DNA from: Pseudomonas jinjuensis
GTDB lineage: Bacteria > Pseudomonadota > Gammaproteobacteria > Pseudomonadales > Pseudomonadaceae
Assembly: GCF_900103845.1 (NCBI RefSeq)
Contig: NZ_FNIJ01000001.1
Span: 119,659 to 183,658, forward strand
DNA length: 64,000 nucleotides
Reading direction: 5' to 3'
The notes beneath the pieces are model-generated. The model was not told where the DNA came from, searched no databases, and was given only the letters and a program-made list of their open reading frames with translations. This document shows, one piece after another, positions 40,384-48,787 of this stretch (its first letter is position 1; every line of letters begins with the position of its first letter). Position numbers and translations under genes: made by a program.

Positions 40384-40386
40384 CCG

Positions 40387-40542
40387 TCAGGCCAGCACGC
40401 CGGGCGCCCGCGCGCGGACGATCGCCTGGGTGCGCCGCACCACGCCGAGCTTGCTGTTGATGTTCTTGGTATGCGCCTTGACCGTGTTGGTCGAGATGTA
40501 CAGCCGCTCGCTGATTTCCGGGTTGGACAGGCCCTCGACGGC
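40387..40542 (-). pseudogene. 3' remnant of a third LuxR/MalT-type regulator gene
   Basis: On the minus strand, the frame ending at 40387 reads EGLSNPEISERLYISTNTVK followed by AHTKNINSKLGVVRRTQAIV, a LuxR helix-turn-helix of the ATP-binding regulator type. Homology begins abruptly at about 40540 and everything upstream (the start of the HTH, the TPR-like and ATPase parts) is missing. The upstream frame is instead the antisense of a DUF1329 fragment. It differs from the HTHs of regulators 1 and 2, so it is the tail of a third regulator, not a duplicate of either. Confidence 0.8.
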
Positions 40543-40915
40543 ATGCGCCCCGCCGACAACTCCGACATGTTCAACGGCGCTCCCGATCGCTACGACTGGA
40601 AGCTGCCGGGCAAGCGGGAGATGTACATCCCCTGCAACAGCTACGCCCTGTCGTCGCCGAAGCTGAAGTACGCCGACATCCTCAAGCCCGGTCATATCGA
40701 CCAGGACCTGACCCGCTACGAGCTGCATCGCGTGTGGGTCGTGGAAGGCACGGTGGCGGCACTTCTTCGCCGTTCAGGGGCTTTATGACCTGATCGCGGG
40801 ACGTTACGCCCTTCTTGGTATGGTCAACGAATCCAGGTCCGGCCAAAACTTCGACTACCAGCCGAGCGTTCAGGAATTCACCCCGGCTGCCCTGCGCAAC
40901 GCAGGCATTCGATAA
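40543..40915 (+). pseudogene. Truncated, frameshifted DUF1329 gene
   Basis: Frame 1 from 40543 to about 40757 gives FNGAPDRYDWKLPGKREMYI and later KYADILKPGHIDQDLTRYEL followed by HRVWVVEG, a typical DUF1329 segment. Sequence then jumps to another frame from about 40763 to 40915: FFAVQGLYDLIAGRYALLGM and the C-terminal EFTPAALRNAGIR, also characteristic of DUF1329 ends. The N-terminal half with its signal peptide and an internal stretch are deleted. DUF1329 proteins are envelope proteins commonly encoded with DUF1302 proteins in clusters for hydrophobic substrates. Clearly nonfunctional as it stands. Confidence 0.8.
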
Positions 40916-41003
40916 CCAAACGAGCGAACCTGGAATGCCTCTTTATTGGCACTATCGTTCCATATTCGCTCCGAGTAACAGTCAACCAAGCATGGAGAAC
41001 AAG

Positions 41004-42191
41004 ATGTCGCAGAAACCCTACGTTGCCGGTGTCGGCATGATCCCCTTCGTCAAGCCGGGCACCAGCGGCACCTACATCGAGATGGGCGCCGAAGCCACCC
41101 GCCTGGCGCTGAAGGACGCCGGCCTGGACTACAAGCTGGTCGAGCAGGCCTATGTCGGTTACGTCTACGGTGACTCCACCTGCGGCCAGGCTGCTCTGTA
41201 CGAAGTCGGCATGAGCGGCATCCCGGTCCTCAACGTCAACAACAACTGCTCCACCGGCTCCAGCGCCCTGTTCCTGGCGCGCCAGGCCGTCGAAAGCGGC
41301 GCCGTCGAGTGCGCCATCGCCCTGGGCTTCGAGCAGATGCAGCCGGGCGCGCTGAAGAGCCACTGGGACGACCGTCCGGCGGCCATGAACAAGTTCGTCA
41401 GCATCACCGACGAGATCGCCAGTGACGTGCAGGGCCTGCCGATGGCCCTGCACATGTTCGGTGGCGCCGGCCGCGAGCACATGCAGAAGTACGGCACCCG
41501 GATGTCCACCTTCGCCGCGATCCGCGCCAAGGCCAGCCGCCACGCCGCCAACAACCCGCTGGCGATGTTCCGCAAGGTCGTCACCACCGAGGACGTGATG
41601 AACGACCAGGTGATCTGGCCGGGCGTGATGACCCGCCTGATGGCCTGCCCGCCGACCTGCGGCGCGGCTGCCGCGATCATCTGCTCCGAAGCCTTCGCCA
41701 GGAAGCACGGCCTGCGCACCGACGTGGTGATCCTGGCCCAGTCCATGGCCACCGACAGCCCGCTCGCCCACGAAGCCCGTTCGATGATCGAAGTGGTCGG
41801 CTTCGACATGGCCCTGCGCGCCGGCAAGGAAGTCTACGAGAAGGCCGGCGTCGATCCGCGCGACATCCGCGTCGCCGAGATGCACGACTGCTTCGCCCAC
41901 AACGAACTGCTGACCTATGAATCCCTGGGCCTGTGCCCGGTGGGCGGTGCCGAGAAGTTCGTCCTCGACGGAGACAACACCTACGGCGGCCAGGTCGTCA
42001 CCAACCCGTCCGGCGGCCTGCTCTCCAAGGGCCATCCGCTGGGCGCCACCGGCCTGGCGCAGTGCTACGAGCTGACCCGCCAGATCCGCGGCAGCGCCGA
42101 AGCCACCCAGGTGGAAGGCGTGAACCTCGCGCTGCAGCACAACCTCGGCCTCGGCGGCGCCTGCGTCGTCACCCTGTACGGCCGCGGCTGA
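41004..42191 (+). CDS. SCP2/SCPx-type thiolase (lipid-transfer thiolase)
   Basis: A 395-aa thiolase of the SCPx type that should cleave a 3-oxoacyl-CoA, often a 2-methyl-branched one. The acyl-accepting cysteine is in NVNNNCSTGSSALFLARQAV (near residue 85), the C-terminal catalytic region is EMHDCFAHNELLTYESLGLC and SGGLLSKGHPLGATGLAQCYE, with the GHPxGATG histidine. Both active-site parts are intact, unlike Ltp2-type aldolases. ATG 41004 follows GGAG; longer in-frame starts are not supported. It heads the run thiolase-MaoC-MaoC-SDR. Confidence 0.9.
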   Translation: MSQKPYVAGVGMIPFVKPGTSGTYIEMGAEATRLALKDAGLDYKLVEQAYVGYVYGDSTCGQAALYEVGMSGIPVLNVNNNCSTGSSALFLARQAVESGAVECAIALGFEQMQPGALKSHWDDRPAAMNKFVSITDEIASDVQGLPMALHMFGGAGREHMQKYGTRMSTFAAIRAKASRHAANNPLAMFRKVVTTEDVMNDQVIWPGVMTRLMACPPTCGAAAAIICSEAFARKHGLRTDVVILAQSMATDSPLAHEARSMIEVVGFDMALRAGKEVYEKAGVDPRDIRVAEMHDCFAHNELLTYESLGLCPVGGAEKFVLDGDNTYGGQVVTNPSGGLLSKGHPLGATGLAQCYELTRQIRGSAEATQVEGVNLALQHNLGLGGACVVTLYGRG

Positions 42192-42252
42192 ACCCCTTGC
42201 GCGCGCACCCTCGGGTGCGCGCCGTGAAGAATCCTGAAAGGAGAGAAGTGAA

Positions 42253-42690
42253 ATGGCAGACAAGAGTCTGATCGGCCGTTCCCTCGGCGTAACCACCGCC
42301 GACGTGGAGAAAGGTCGCCTGCGTTTCTTCGCCAAGGCCATTGGCGAAACCGACCCGGTCTACACCGACGAAGCCGCCGCCAGGGCTGCAGGCTACAAGA
42401 GCCTGCCGGTTCCGCCGACCTTCCTGATGTGCCTGTCCGGCGAAGGCCGCGACCTGGAAGCGCAGCTGAAGATCTACGAATTCGACCTGGGCCGCATCCT
42501 CCACGCCGAGCAGGGCTTCGTGTACCACAAGCCCGCCGTGGCCGGCGACACCCTGACCTTCGAGACCAGGGTCGCCGACGTCTACGAGAAGGCCGGCGGC
42601 CGCCTGCAGTTCGTGGTCAGCGAGACCCGCGTCACCAACCAGGATGGCGAGCACATCGCCGACATCCGTTCGTCCCTCGTGCAGCGCTGA
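42253..42690 (+). CDS. MaoC-fold dehydratase N-terminal-type subunit
   Basis: A 145-aa hot-dog-fold protein of the MaoC_dehydrat_N type: IGETDPVYTDEAAARAAGYKSLPVPPTFLMCLSG and GFVYHKPAVAGDTLTFETRVADVYEKAGG. It lacks the D-x-N-P-x-H catalytic motif, which is present in the next gene. By analogy with mycobacterial ChsH1/ChsH2 or HadA/HadB, the pair should form a heteromeric enoyl-CoA hydratase, with this protein binding the acyl chain. AAGGAGAG before the ATG is a strong ribosome-binding site; the next gene begins 10 bases after the stop. Confidence 0.87.
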   Translation: MADKSLIGRSLGVTTADVEKGRLRFFAKAIGETDPVYTDEAAARAAGYKSLPVPPTFLMCLSGEGRDLEAQLKIYEFDLGRILHAEQGFVYHKPAVAGDTLTFETRVADVYEKAGGRLQFVVSETRVTNQDGEHIADIRSSLVQR

Positions 42691-42700
42691 GGAGCCCTCG

Positions 42701-43120
42701 ATGAGCAACGTTCAATTTTCCGATGTCCAGGTTGGCGACGAGATCCCGCTGCTGAAGCTGGACCCGATCAACCGCACCACCCTGGCCCTGTACTGCGGCG
42801 CCTCGGGTGACCACAACCCGATCCACATCGACATCGACTTCGCCCGCAAGGCGCGCATGCCCGACGTGTTCGCCCACGGCATGCTCTCCGCCGCCTACCT
42901 CGGCCGCCTGCTGACCAGGTGGGTGCCGCAGTCGCAGCTGCGCAGCTACTCGGTGCGTTTCACCGGCATCACCCAGCTCGGCCACGTGCCGACCTGCACC
43001 GGCACCATCACCGAGAAGTTCGAAGCGGACGGCGAGAAGCGCGTTCGTGTCGCCATCCGCTGCGGCAACCAGTACGGCGAGGAGAAGCTCGTCGGCGAAG
43101 CCGTGGTCGCCCTGGCCTGA
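42701..43120 (+). CDS. MaoC-type (R)-specific enoyl-CoA hydratase subunit
   Basis: A 139-aa hot-dog-fold hydratase. The hydratase-2 motif is complete in YCGASGDHNPIHIDIDFARK, with catalytic Asp and His (residues ~34 and 39), followed by MPDVFAHGMLSAAYLGRLL. It probably works with the preceding subunit to hydrate a 2-enoyl-CoA, the role of the hydratase-2 domain of eukaryotic MFE-2. A frame extends upstream to 42644, but ATG 42701 after GGAG matches the family start. Confidence 0.9.
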   Translation: MSNVQFSDVQVGDEIPLLKLDPINRTTLALYCGASGDHNPIHIDIDFARKARMPDVFAHGMLSAAYLGRLLTRWVPQSQLRSYSVRFTGITQLGHVPTCTGTITEKFEADGEKRVRVAIRCGNQYGEEKLVGEAVVALA

Positions 43121-43154
43121 TATCCCTTTAACCTGCCTGAACAGGAACAGATGA

Positions 43155-43985
43155 ATGAAAAAGCTCGAAGGTAAAGTCGCCCTGGTAACCGGCTCCGGCC
43201 GTGGCATCGGTCGTGAAGTAGCCCTGCAACTGGCCGGCTACGGCGCCAAAGTGGTCATCAACGACCTGGACGCCGCTCCGGCCGAGGAAGTGGTTGCCGA
43301 GATCCGCGCCGCCGGCGGTGAAGCCGTGGCCTGCGTGGGCAGCGTGACCGCTGTCGACTTCGCCGATCGTTTCGTGCAGACCGCCGTGCAGAACTTCGGC
43401 GGCATCGACATCATCGTCAACAACGCCGGCTACACCTGGGACAACGTCATCCAGAAGATGTCGGACGAGCAGTGGTACGCCATCATCGACTGCCACCTGA
43501 CCGCTCCGTTCCGCATCCTGCGCGCCGCCCAGCCGATCATCAGCGCCGCTGCCAAGGCCGAGAAGGCCGAGGGCAAGGAAGTCATCCGCAAGGTGGTGAA
43601 CATTTCCTCCGTCGCTGCTGGCGGCAATGCCGGCCAGACCAACTACTCCTCGGCCAAGGCCGGCATCCTGGGCATGACCAAGACCCTGGCGAAGGAGTGG
43701 GGCCGCATGAAGGTCTGCGTCAACGCCGTCGCCTTCGGCTTCATCCAGACCCGCCTGACCGAAGCCCTGGCCGGCACCGACAGCAAGACCGTGAACATCG
43801 AGGGCCGCGAGATCAAGGTCGGCGTGCAGCAGTCGCTGATCGACGCCGCCAGCATGACCATCCCGCTGGGCCGTCCGGGCACTCCGAAGGAAGCCGCCGG
43901 TTCCGTGGTCATGCTCTGCCTGCCGGAATCCGACTATGTTTCCGCTCAGACCATCGTCTGCGGCGGCGGCAACGGCAGCCTGTAA
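43155..43985 (+). CDS. SDR, MFE-2/17beta-HSD4-like 3-hydroxyacyl-CoA dehydrogenase
   Basis: A 276-aa SDR with cofactor motif TGSGRGIGREVALQLAGYGA, the acidic loop VVINDLD (NAD+), NNAGYTWDNVIQKMSDEQWY, and active-site ISSVAAGGNAGQTNYSSAKAG. The long NDLD/AxxVVxEI region and the insert around AKAEKAEGKEVIRKVVNISS give it the look of the dehydrogenase part of peroxisomal multifunctional enzyme 2. Together with the two MaoC subunits and thiolase just upstream it would complete hydration, oxidation and thiolysis. Confidence 0.9.
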   Translation: MKKLEGKVALVTGSGRGIGREVALQLAGYGAKVVINDLDAAPAEEVVAEIRAAGGEAVACVGSVTAVDFADRFVQTAVQNFGGIDIIVNNAGYTWDNVIQKMSDEQWYAIIDCHLTAPFRILRAAQPIISAAAKAEKAEGKEVIRKVVNISSVAAGGNAGQTNYSSAKAGILGMTKTLAKEWGRMKVCVNAVAFGFIQTRLTEALAGTDSKTVNIEGREIKVGVQQSLIDAASMTIPLGRPGTPKEAAGSVVMLCLPESDYVSAQTIVCGGGNGSL

Positions 43986-43995
43986 GGCGCTCTTT

Positions 43996-44143
43996 TATTG
44001 GTTCCCCGCGTTCGCGGGGATGACGGGGGCTTCGAGGATCCGCCTCAATTCGTCTTTCCCGCGACGCGGGAATCCAATAAACCGTGCAAAAGCGGCCATG
44101 CCCGCGACTCCTCATACGGTCGCGGGCATGGCCCGCTCCTACA
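43996..44143. repeat. Composite repeat: CCCGCG hairpins plus inverted REP pair
   Basis: Positions 43996-44080 are bounded by near-inverted ends TATTGGTTCCCCGCG and CGCGGGAATCCAATA, each with its own short hairpin (CCCCGCGTTCGCGGGG). Positions 44090-44143 carry two inverted REP cores (GCGGCCATGCCCGCGAC and GTCGCGGGCATGGCCCGC). The block lies between the SDR and the acyl-CoA dehydrogenase genes and may end the thiolase-SDR transcript. Confidence 0.7.
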
Positions 44144-44190
44144 CAAGATTCGTACCAGGCAACACAACAACAGAATTCGAGGTATCCGCC

Positions 44191-45336
44191 ATGCTGGACA
44201 ATTACCGCTCGCCCTGGATGGACGCAGATGTCGAGGCCTTCGCCGACAGCGTCCGCCGCTTTGTAGTCGATACCCTGGCGCCCCGTGAAGACAAGTGGCG
44301 CGAGGACCATCGCGCCGACCGCGAGTCCTGGCTCGCCTGTGGCGAGATGGGCATGATCCTGCCCGACGTGGATGTCGAATATGGCGGTGCCGGTGGTACT
44401 GCGGCGCACCTGGCAGTGGTCATCAATGAGCTGTCCTACGCGGGTGTCGCCGGTCTGGGCCTGGGCATCAACCATATCGTCGGTCACTACATCCTCGACG
44501 ACGGCACCGAAGAGCAGAAGCAGTACTGGCTGCCGAGGATCGCTTCCGGCGAATGCATCTGCTCCGTCGCCATGACCGAGCCGGGCACCGGTTCCGACCT
44601 GCAGGCCGTGCGCACCCGCGCGGTGAAGCAGGGCGACAAGTACGTCATCAACGGCGCCAAGACCTTCATCACCAACGGCCAGCTGAGCGACATGGTCGCC
44701 GTGGTCGCCAAGACCGATCCGGAAGGCGGCTCCAAGGGCATCTCGATCTTCCTGGTCGATACCAGGCTGCCGGGCTTCCGTCGCGGCAAGTGCCTGGACA
44801 AGGTCGGCATGCCGTCCTCCGACACCTCCGAGATGTACTTCGACGACGTCGAAGTCAGCGCCGAGTGCCTGCTCGGCGGCGTGGAAGGCAGGGGCTTCTA
44901 CACCCTGATGAAGCAGCTGCCCTACGAGCGCGCGCAGATCGCCCTGGGCGCGGCCGCTCAGATGGAGCGCGCGCTGAAGCTGACGGTCGAGTACACCAGG
45001 GATCGCAAGGTCTTCGGCAAGCCGGTGATCGACTTCCAGAACAGCCGCTTCGTGCTCGCCGACGTCAAGGCCACCGCGCTGGCCGGGCGTACCTTCTGCG
45101 ACCACATCATCCAGCAGTGGATCGACGGCAAGCTGGATTCCACCCTGGCCTCCATGGGCAAGTTCTGGCTGACCGAGCGCAACAGCGAAGTCATCGACAA
45201 GTGCCTGCAGCTGTTCGGCGGCTACGGCTACATGAACGAGTACCCCATCGCCCGCATGTTCGCCGACGCCCGCGTGGCGCGCATCTACGGCGGCGCCAAC
45301 GAGATCCAGCGCGAGCTGGTCGGTCGTTCGCTGTAA
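44191..45336 (+). CDS. Acyl-CoA dehydrogenase
   Basis: A 381-aa FAD-dependent dehydrogenase, paralogous to that at 28623. Motifs are VAMTEPGTGSDLQAVRTRA, GAKTFITNGQLSDM and LFGGYGYMNEYPIARMFADARVARIYGGANEI. Again the MCAD glutamate is missing (YGGA) while PYERAQIALGA offers the helix-G glutamate of long-chain/isovaleryl-type enzymes. ATG 44191 after GAGG is preferred over upstream starts within the repeat block. Likely the first oxidation step for the CoA ester made by the ligase just downstream. Confidence 0.92.
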   Translation: MLDNYRSPWMDADVEAFADSVRRFVVDTLAPREDKWREDHRADRESWLACGEMGMILPDVDVEYGGAGGTAAHLAVVINELSYAGVAGLGLGINHIVGHYILDDGTEEQKQYWLPRIASGECICSVAMTEPGTGSDLQAVRTRAVKQGDKYVINGAKTFITNGQLSDMVAVVAKTDPEGGSKGISIFLVDTRLPGFRRGKCLDKVGMPSSDTSEMYFDDVEVSAECLLGGVEGRGFYTLMKQLPYERAQIALGAAAQMERALKLTVEYTRDRKVFGKPVIDFQNSRFVLADVKATALAGRTFCDHIIQQWIDGKLDSTLASMGKFWLTERNSEVIDKCLQLFGGYGYMNEYPIARMFADARVARIYGGANEIQRELVGRSL

Positions 45337-45345
45337 GCGGACGCC

Positions 45346-45372
45346 AGGGTCATCCCTTCATGGGATGGCCCT
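45346..45372 (+). terminator. Hairpin after acyl-CoA dehydrogenase
   Basis: AGGGTCATCCC (45346-45356) and GGGATGGCCCT (45362-45372) form an 11-bp stem with one G-U pair and a 5-base loop. No T-run follows, so it may be a weak terminator or mRNA end protector. Confidence 0.45.
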
Positions 45373-45577
45373 GTCATTCCCCGGCAGGCAATGTTTCGGT
45401 GTCGCGTGAATACCGCCGACGATGACCGAACGCTGTGCCTCAGTGTGCCTGTGCAAAGCCCCGCCTACTGACTTCCGATGCCTGGCGCGTCCGGGGCATC
45501 CAATGATGAATCTGCACCAAACGGGGGGCCCGCAGCATCGGCCTGCCCGGCTACAACAACAAAATCCGGAGGTTCTG

Positions 45578-47146
45578 ATGTACATCACCCAAGGTCTGCA
45601 CCGCCATCTGCAACGGCGGCCGAATGCGACCGCCATCCGCTTCCAGGGCCGCAGCGTGAGCTATGCCGAATTCGGCGAGCGCGTCGCCCGCCTGGCCGGA
45701 GCCCTGAAGCAGCTGGGCGTGGTCAGTGGTGACCGCGTGGCGATGCTGTCGGTCAACTCGCAGCGCTACATCGAATACTACCAGGCCGTGCCCTGGGCCG
45801 ATGCGGTGGTCAACCCGGTGAACATCCGCTGGAGCGCCGCCGAGATCGTCTATTCCCTGGATGATTCGGACACCTCCGTGCTGATCGTCGACGACACCTT
45901 CCTCGCCCTGGGCAGGAAGGTCATGGCCGAGGCGAAGACCCTGCGCACGGTGATCTACGCCGGCGACGGCGAGACCCCGGAAGGCATGCTCGGCTACGAG
46001 GCGCTGATCGCCGCCAGCGCACCGGTGGAAGATGCGCGCCGCGAGGGCGATTCCCTGCTCGGCATCTTCTACACCGGCGGCACCACAGGCTTCCCCAAGG
46101 GCGTGATGCTCAGCCACAGCAACCTGTCCTTCTCGGCGCTAGGCGTGCTGAACAGCGGCAGCGCCCATGCCAACTGCAACTACCTGCACGTGATGCCGAT
46201 GTTCCACCTGGCCGATTTCGCGGCCATGACCGCCCTGTTCATGAGCGGCGGCACCCATGTGGTGATGCCGTCCTTCGTGCCGAAGGCGGTGCTGGAAACC
46301 ATCGCCAGCGAGCGCATCAACGAGATCCTCCTGGCGCCGACCATGATCCAGATGCTGCTGGATGCGCGCGACGCCGATCCGGAGCTGCAGAAGCTCGACC
46401 TCGGCTCGCTGGAGCGCATCGGCTACGGTGCCTCGCCGATCACCCCGGCGCTGCTCGATCGCGCCCGCGGCGTGTTCACCTCCGCCGGCTTCTCCCAGGG
46501 CTACGGCATGACCGAACTGGCGCCGCTGGCCACCCTGCTGGCGCCGGAGCACCACAGCGCCGAATACCAGGCCAGCGGCAAGATGTATTCGGCCGGCGTA
46601 CCGGCGGTATGCGTGGAAGTGCGCATCGTCGACGCCGACGACAACGAAGTGCCGCGCGGCACCGTCGGCGAGATCACCGTGCGTGGCCCGAACATGATGA
46701 TGGGCTACTGGAACAAGCCGGAAGCCACCGCCGAGGCGCTGCGGGGCGGCTGGATGCACACCGGCGACGGCGGCTACATGGACGAGGACGGTTTCGTCTA
46801 CATCTGCGACCGGATCAAGGACATGATCGTGTCCGGCGGCGAGAACATCTATTCCGCCGAGGTCGAGACCGCCATCGCCAGCCACCCGGCCGTGGCCCAG
46901 GGCGCGGTGATCGGCATCCCCTGCAGCAAGTGGGGCGAGACCGTGCATGCGGTGATCGTGCTCAAGCCGGAAGCCCGCGTCAGCAGCGATGAGATCGTCG
47001 CCCACTGCCGCGAGCGCATCGCCGGCTACAAGTGCCCGCGCAGCGTCGAGTTCCGCGAGAGCCTGCCGCTGTCCAGCGTCGGCAAGGTGCTCAAGACCGA
47101 CCTGCGCAAGCCGTTCTGGGAAGGCCACAGGCGCGGTATCGCCTGA
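45578..47146 (+). CDS. AMP-forming acyl-CoA synthetase (ligase)
   Basis: A 522-aa adenylate-forming ligase that should activate the island's carboxylic acid substrate with CoA and ATP. The P-loop signature is GIFYTGGTTGFPKGVMLSHSNL (residues ~166-187), the A5 motif is QGYGMTELAPLATLL, the hinge region is GWMHTGDGGYMDEDGFVYICDRIKDMIVSGGENIYSAEVE, and the catalytic lysine lies in LPLSSVGKVLKTDLRKPFW. CGGAGG six bases before ATG 45578 fixes the start; the frame is open further upstream but unsupported. Confidence 0.92.
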   Translation: MYITQGLHRHLQRRPNATAIRFQGRSVSYAEFGERVARLAGALKQLGVVSGDRVAMLSVNSQRYIEYYQAVPWADAVVNPVNIRWSAAEIVYSLDDSDTSVLIVDDTFLALGRKVMAEAKTLRTVIYAGDGETPEGMLGYEALIAASAPVEDARREGDSLLGIFYTGGTTGFPKGVMLSHSNLSFSALGVLNSGSAHANCNYLHVMPMFHLADFAAMTALFMSGGTHVVMPSFVPKAVLETIASERINEILLAPTMIQMLLDARDADPELQKLDLGSLERIGYGASPITPALLDRARGVFTSAGFSQGYGMTELAPLATLLAPEHHSAEYQASGKMYSAGVPAVCVEVRIVDADDNEVPRGTVGEITVRGPNMMMGYWNKPEATAEALRGGWMHTGDGGYMDEDGFVYICDRIKDMIVSGGENIYSAEVETAIASHPAVAQGAVIGIPCSKWGETVHAVIVLKPEARVSSDEIVAHCRERIAGYKCPRSVEFRESLPLSSVGKVLKTDLRKPFWEGHRRGIA

Positions 47147-47223
47147 CTTCCGACTGGCCGTTCCCGGCGTCGCAGCCGGGAGTGGCCGGAATCTCATCCC
47201 TTCAGCTCAGCGGAACAATAAAA

Positions 47224-48702
47224 ATGATCAAACGCTTTTCTGCGCTTTCAGGCATGCCCCTTCAGGCCCTCGGACTGCTCGTCTGCTCTGCGCTGCCGTT
47301 CGCTGCCCAGGCTGCGGAATCCCCGGCTGTCGCTCCCTACGAATTCCACAACGGCTTCCCGACCCGGCAAACGGTCGACCGCGTCTACGACGAGATCGAC
47401 CTGAACCGCGCGGTGCAGGCCTATCGCTTCTTCTATCCGAGCGTTTCCATGTACGCCCTGTGGAAGAACCAGCTGGCCGCCGGCGTGGTGCCGAACCAGA
47501 CGTTCAACCTGGTCCGCGGCAACCCGAAGCGCCTGGCCTTCACCGCCAACTCCGACACTCCCTACGGTTCGCTGCTGCTCGATCTTTCCGCCGGACCGCT
47601 GGTGGTGGAGCTGCCGCCGGGTCCGCTGATGTGCGTGAGCAACGACCTCAACCAGCGCTGGGTGGGCGACTTCGGCCTGCCGGGGGCGGATGCCGGCAAG
47701 GGCGGCAAGCATCTCATCCTGCCTCCGGGCTACGAGGGCGAGGTACCGGAGGGCTATTACGTCCACACCAGCAGCACCAACGGCCTGCTGCTGTTGCTGC
47801 GGGCGATGCCCAGGGGGGGCGTGCAGGCGGCCTTCGAGCTGATGAAGACGGTGAAGGTCCATCCGCTGGACCCGTCGACGCCGTGGAAGGAGCCGGTCTG
47901 GAACGACCTCGGCGACGCGGCGGGCGATTCCACCGTGCTGAAGTCCGAGAATTCCATGGACTACTGGAAGCTCCTGCACGAACTGATCGACAAGGAGCCG
48001 GCCTTCGAGCCGTACCGCAACTACTACGGCGAGATCGCCGCACTGGGCATCGTCAAGGGCAAGTCGTTCGCGCCTGACGAGCGCATGCAGCGCATCCTCA
48101 CCAGGGCGGCGCAGATGGGCAACGTGCAGATGCGCGTGCAGTCCCTGGCCGACCGCCGCGCCGACCGCGCCGTATGGCCGGATCGCCAGTGGGAATGGGC
48201 GGTGCTGCGGCCGGAGAACGGCACCTTCGACATGCCCACCTACGCCGATCTGGAGGCCCGCGAGAAGTGGTTCTACCAGGCGATGGTGGAGTCGCCGGCG
48301 ATGTTCCGTCGCGTGCCCGGCGCCGGCTCGCTGTACTGGCTGGGCGCCCGCGATGGCAAGGGCGAGTACCTCGACGGCAGCAAGACCTACAAGCTGAGCG
48401 TGCCGGTGCCGCTGCCGGCAAAGCTGTTCTGGTCGGTGACCGTCTACGACAGCGATACCCGCTCGCAGATCCAGACCGAGCAGAACCAGGCCGCGCTGCG
48501 TTCGCTGTACGACCTCAAGGACGCCGGCCAGAACGGCACGGTGGACCTGTACTTCGGCCCCGAGGCGCCGAAAGGGCAGGAGAAGCACTGGATCAAGACC
48601 ACTCCCGGCAAGGGCTGGTTCACCTACTTCCGCATCTATGGGCCGGAGAAGGCCGCCTTCGACGGTTCCTGGAAGCCGGGTGATTTCGAGCAGCTGAACT
48701 GA
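47224..48702 (+). CDS. Exported DUF1254/DUF1214 protein
   Basis: A 492-aa protein with a signal peptide (MIKRFSALSGMPLQALGLLV, then CSALPFAAQA). DUF1254 lies at residues ~50-200 (AYRFFYPSVSMYALWKNQLAAG, FTANSDTPYGSLLLDLSAGPLVVELP) and DUF1214 near the C-terminus (FWSVTVYDSDTRSQIQTEQNQAAL, then GKGWFTYFRIYGPEKAAFDGSW). It is one of three family members in the island and the first of an adjacent pair. Probably periplasmic; function unknown. Weak ribosome-binding site (GGAACAATAAAA). Confidence 0.88.
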   Translation: MIKRFSALSGMPLQALGLLVCSALPFAAQAAESPAVAPYEFHNGFPTRQTVDRVYDEIDLNRAVQAYRFFYPSVSMYALWKNQLAAGVVPNQTFNLVRGNPKRLAFTANSDTPYGSLLLDLSAGPLVVELPPGPLMCVSNDLNQRWVGDFGLPGADAGKGGKHLILPPGYEGEVPEGYYVHTSSTNGLLLLLRAMPRGGVQAAFELMKTVKVHPLDPSTPWKEPVWNDLGDAAGDSTVLKSENSMDYWKLLHELIDKEPAFEPYRNYYGEIAALGIVKGKSFAPDERMQRILTRAAQMGNVQMRVQSLADRRADRAVWPDRQWEWAVLRPENGTFDMPTYADLEAREKWFYQAMVESPAMFRRVPGAGSLYWLGARDGKGEYLDGSKTYKLSVPVPLPAKLFWSVTVYDSDTRSQIQTEQNQAALRSLYDLKDAGQNGTVDLYFGPEAPKGQEKHWIKTTPGKGWFTYFRIYGPEKAAFDGSWKPGDFEQLN

Positions 48703-48787
48703 TCCGTCCCCACGGCCTGCGCGTGGGCGCGGGCCGCTTCTTTCAAGCACCGATCCTTCCGATACAACAAGCAGAAGAGGAATGAAG

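Noticed and set aside
41004-42191. Ltp2-type side-chain aldolase
   Set aside because: Both the nucleophilic cysteine (NNCSTGS) and the GHPLGATG histidine are present, as in true thiolases.
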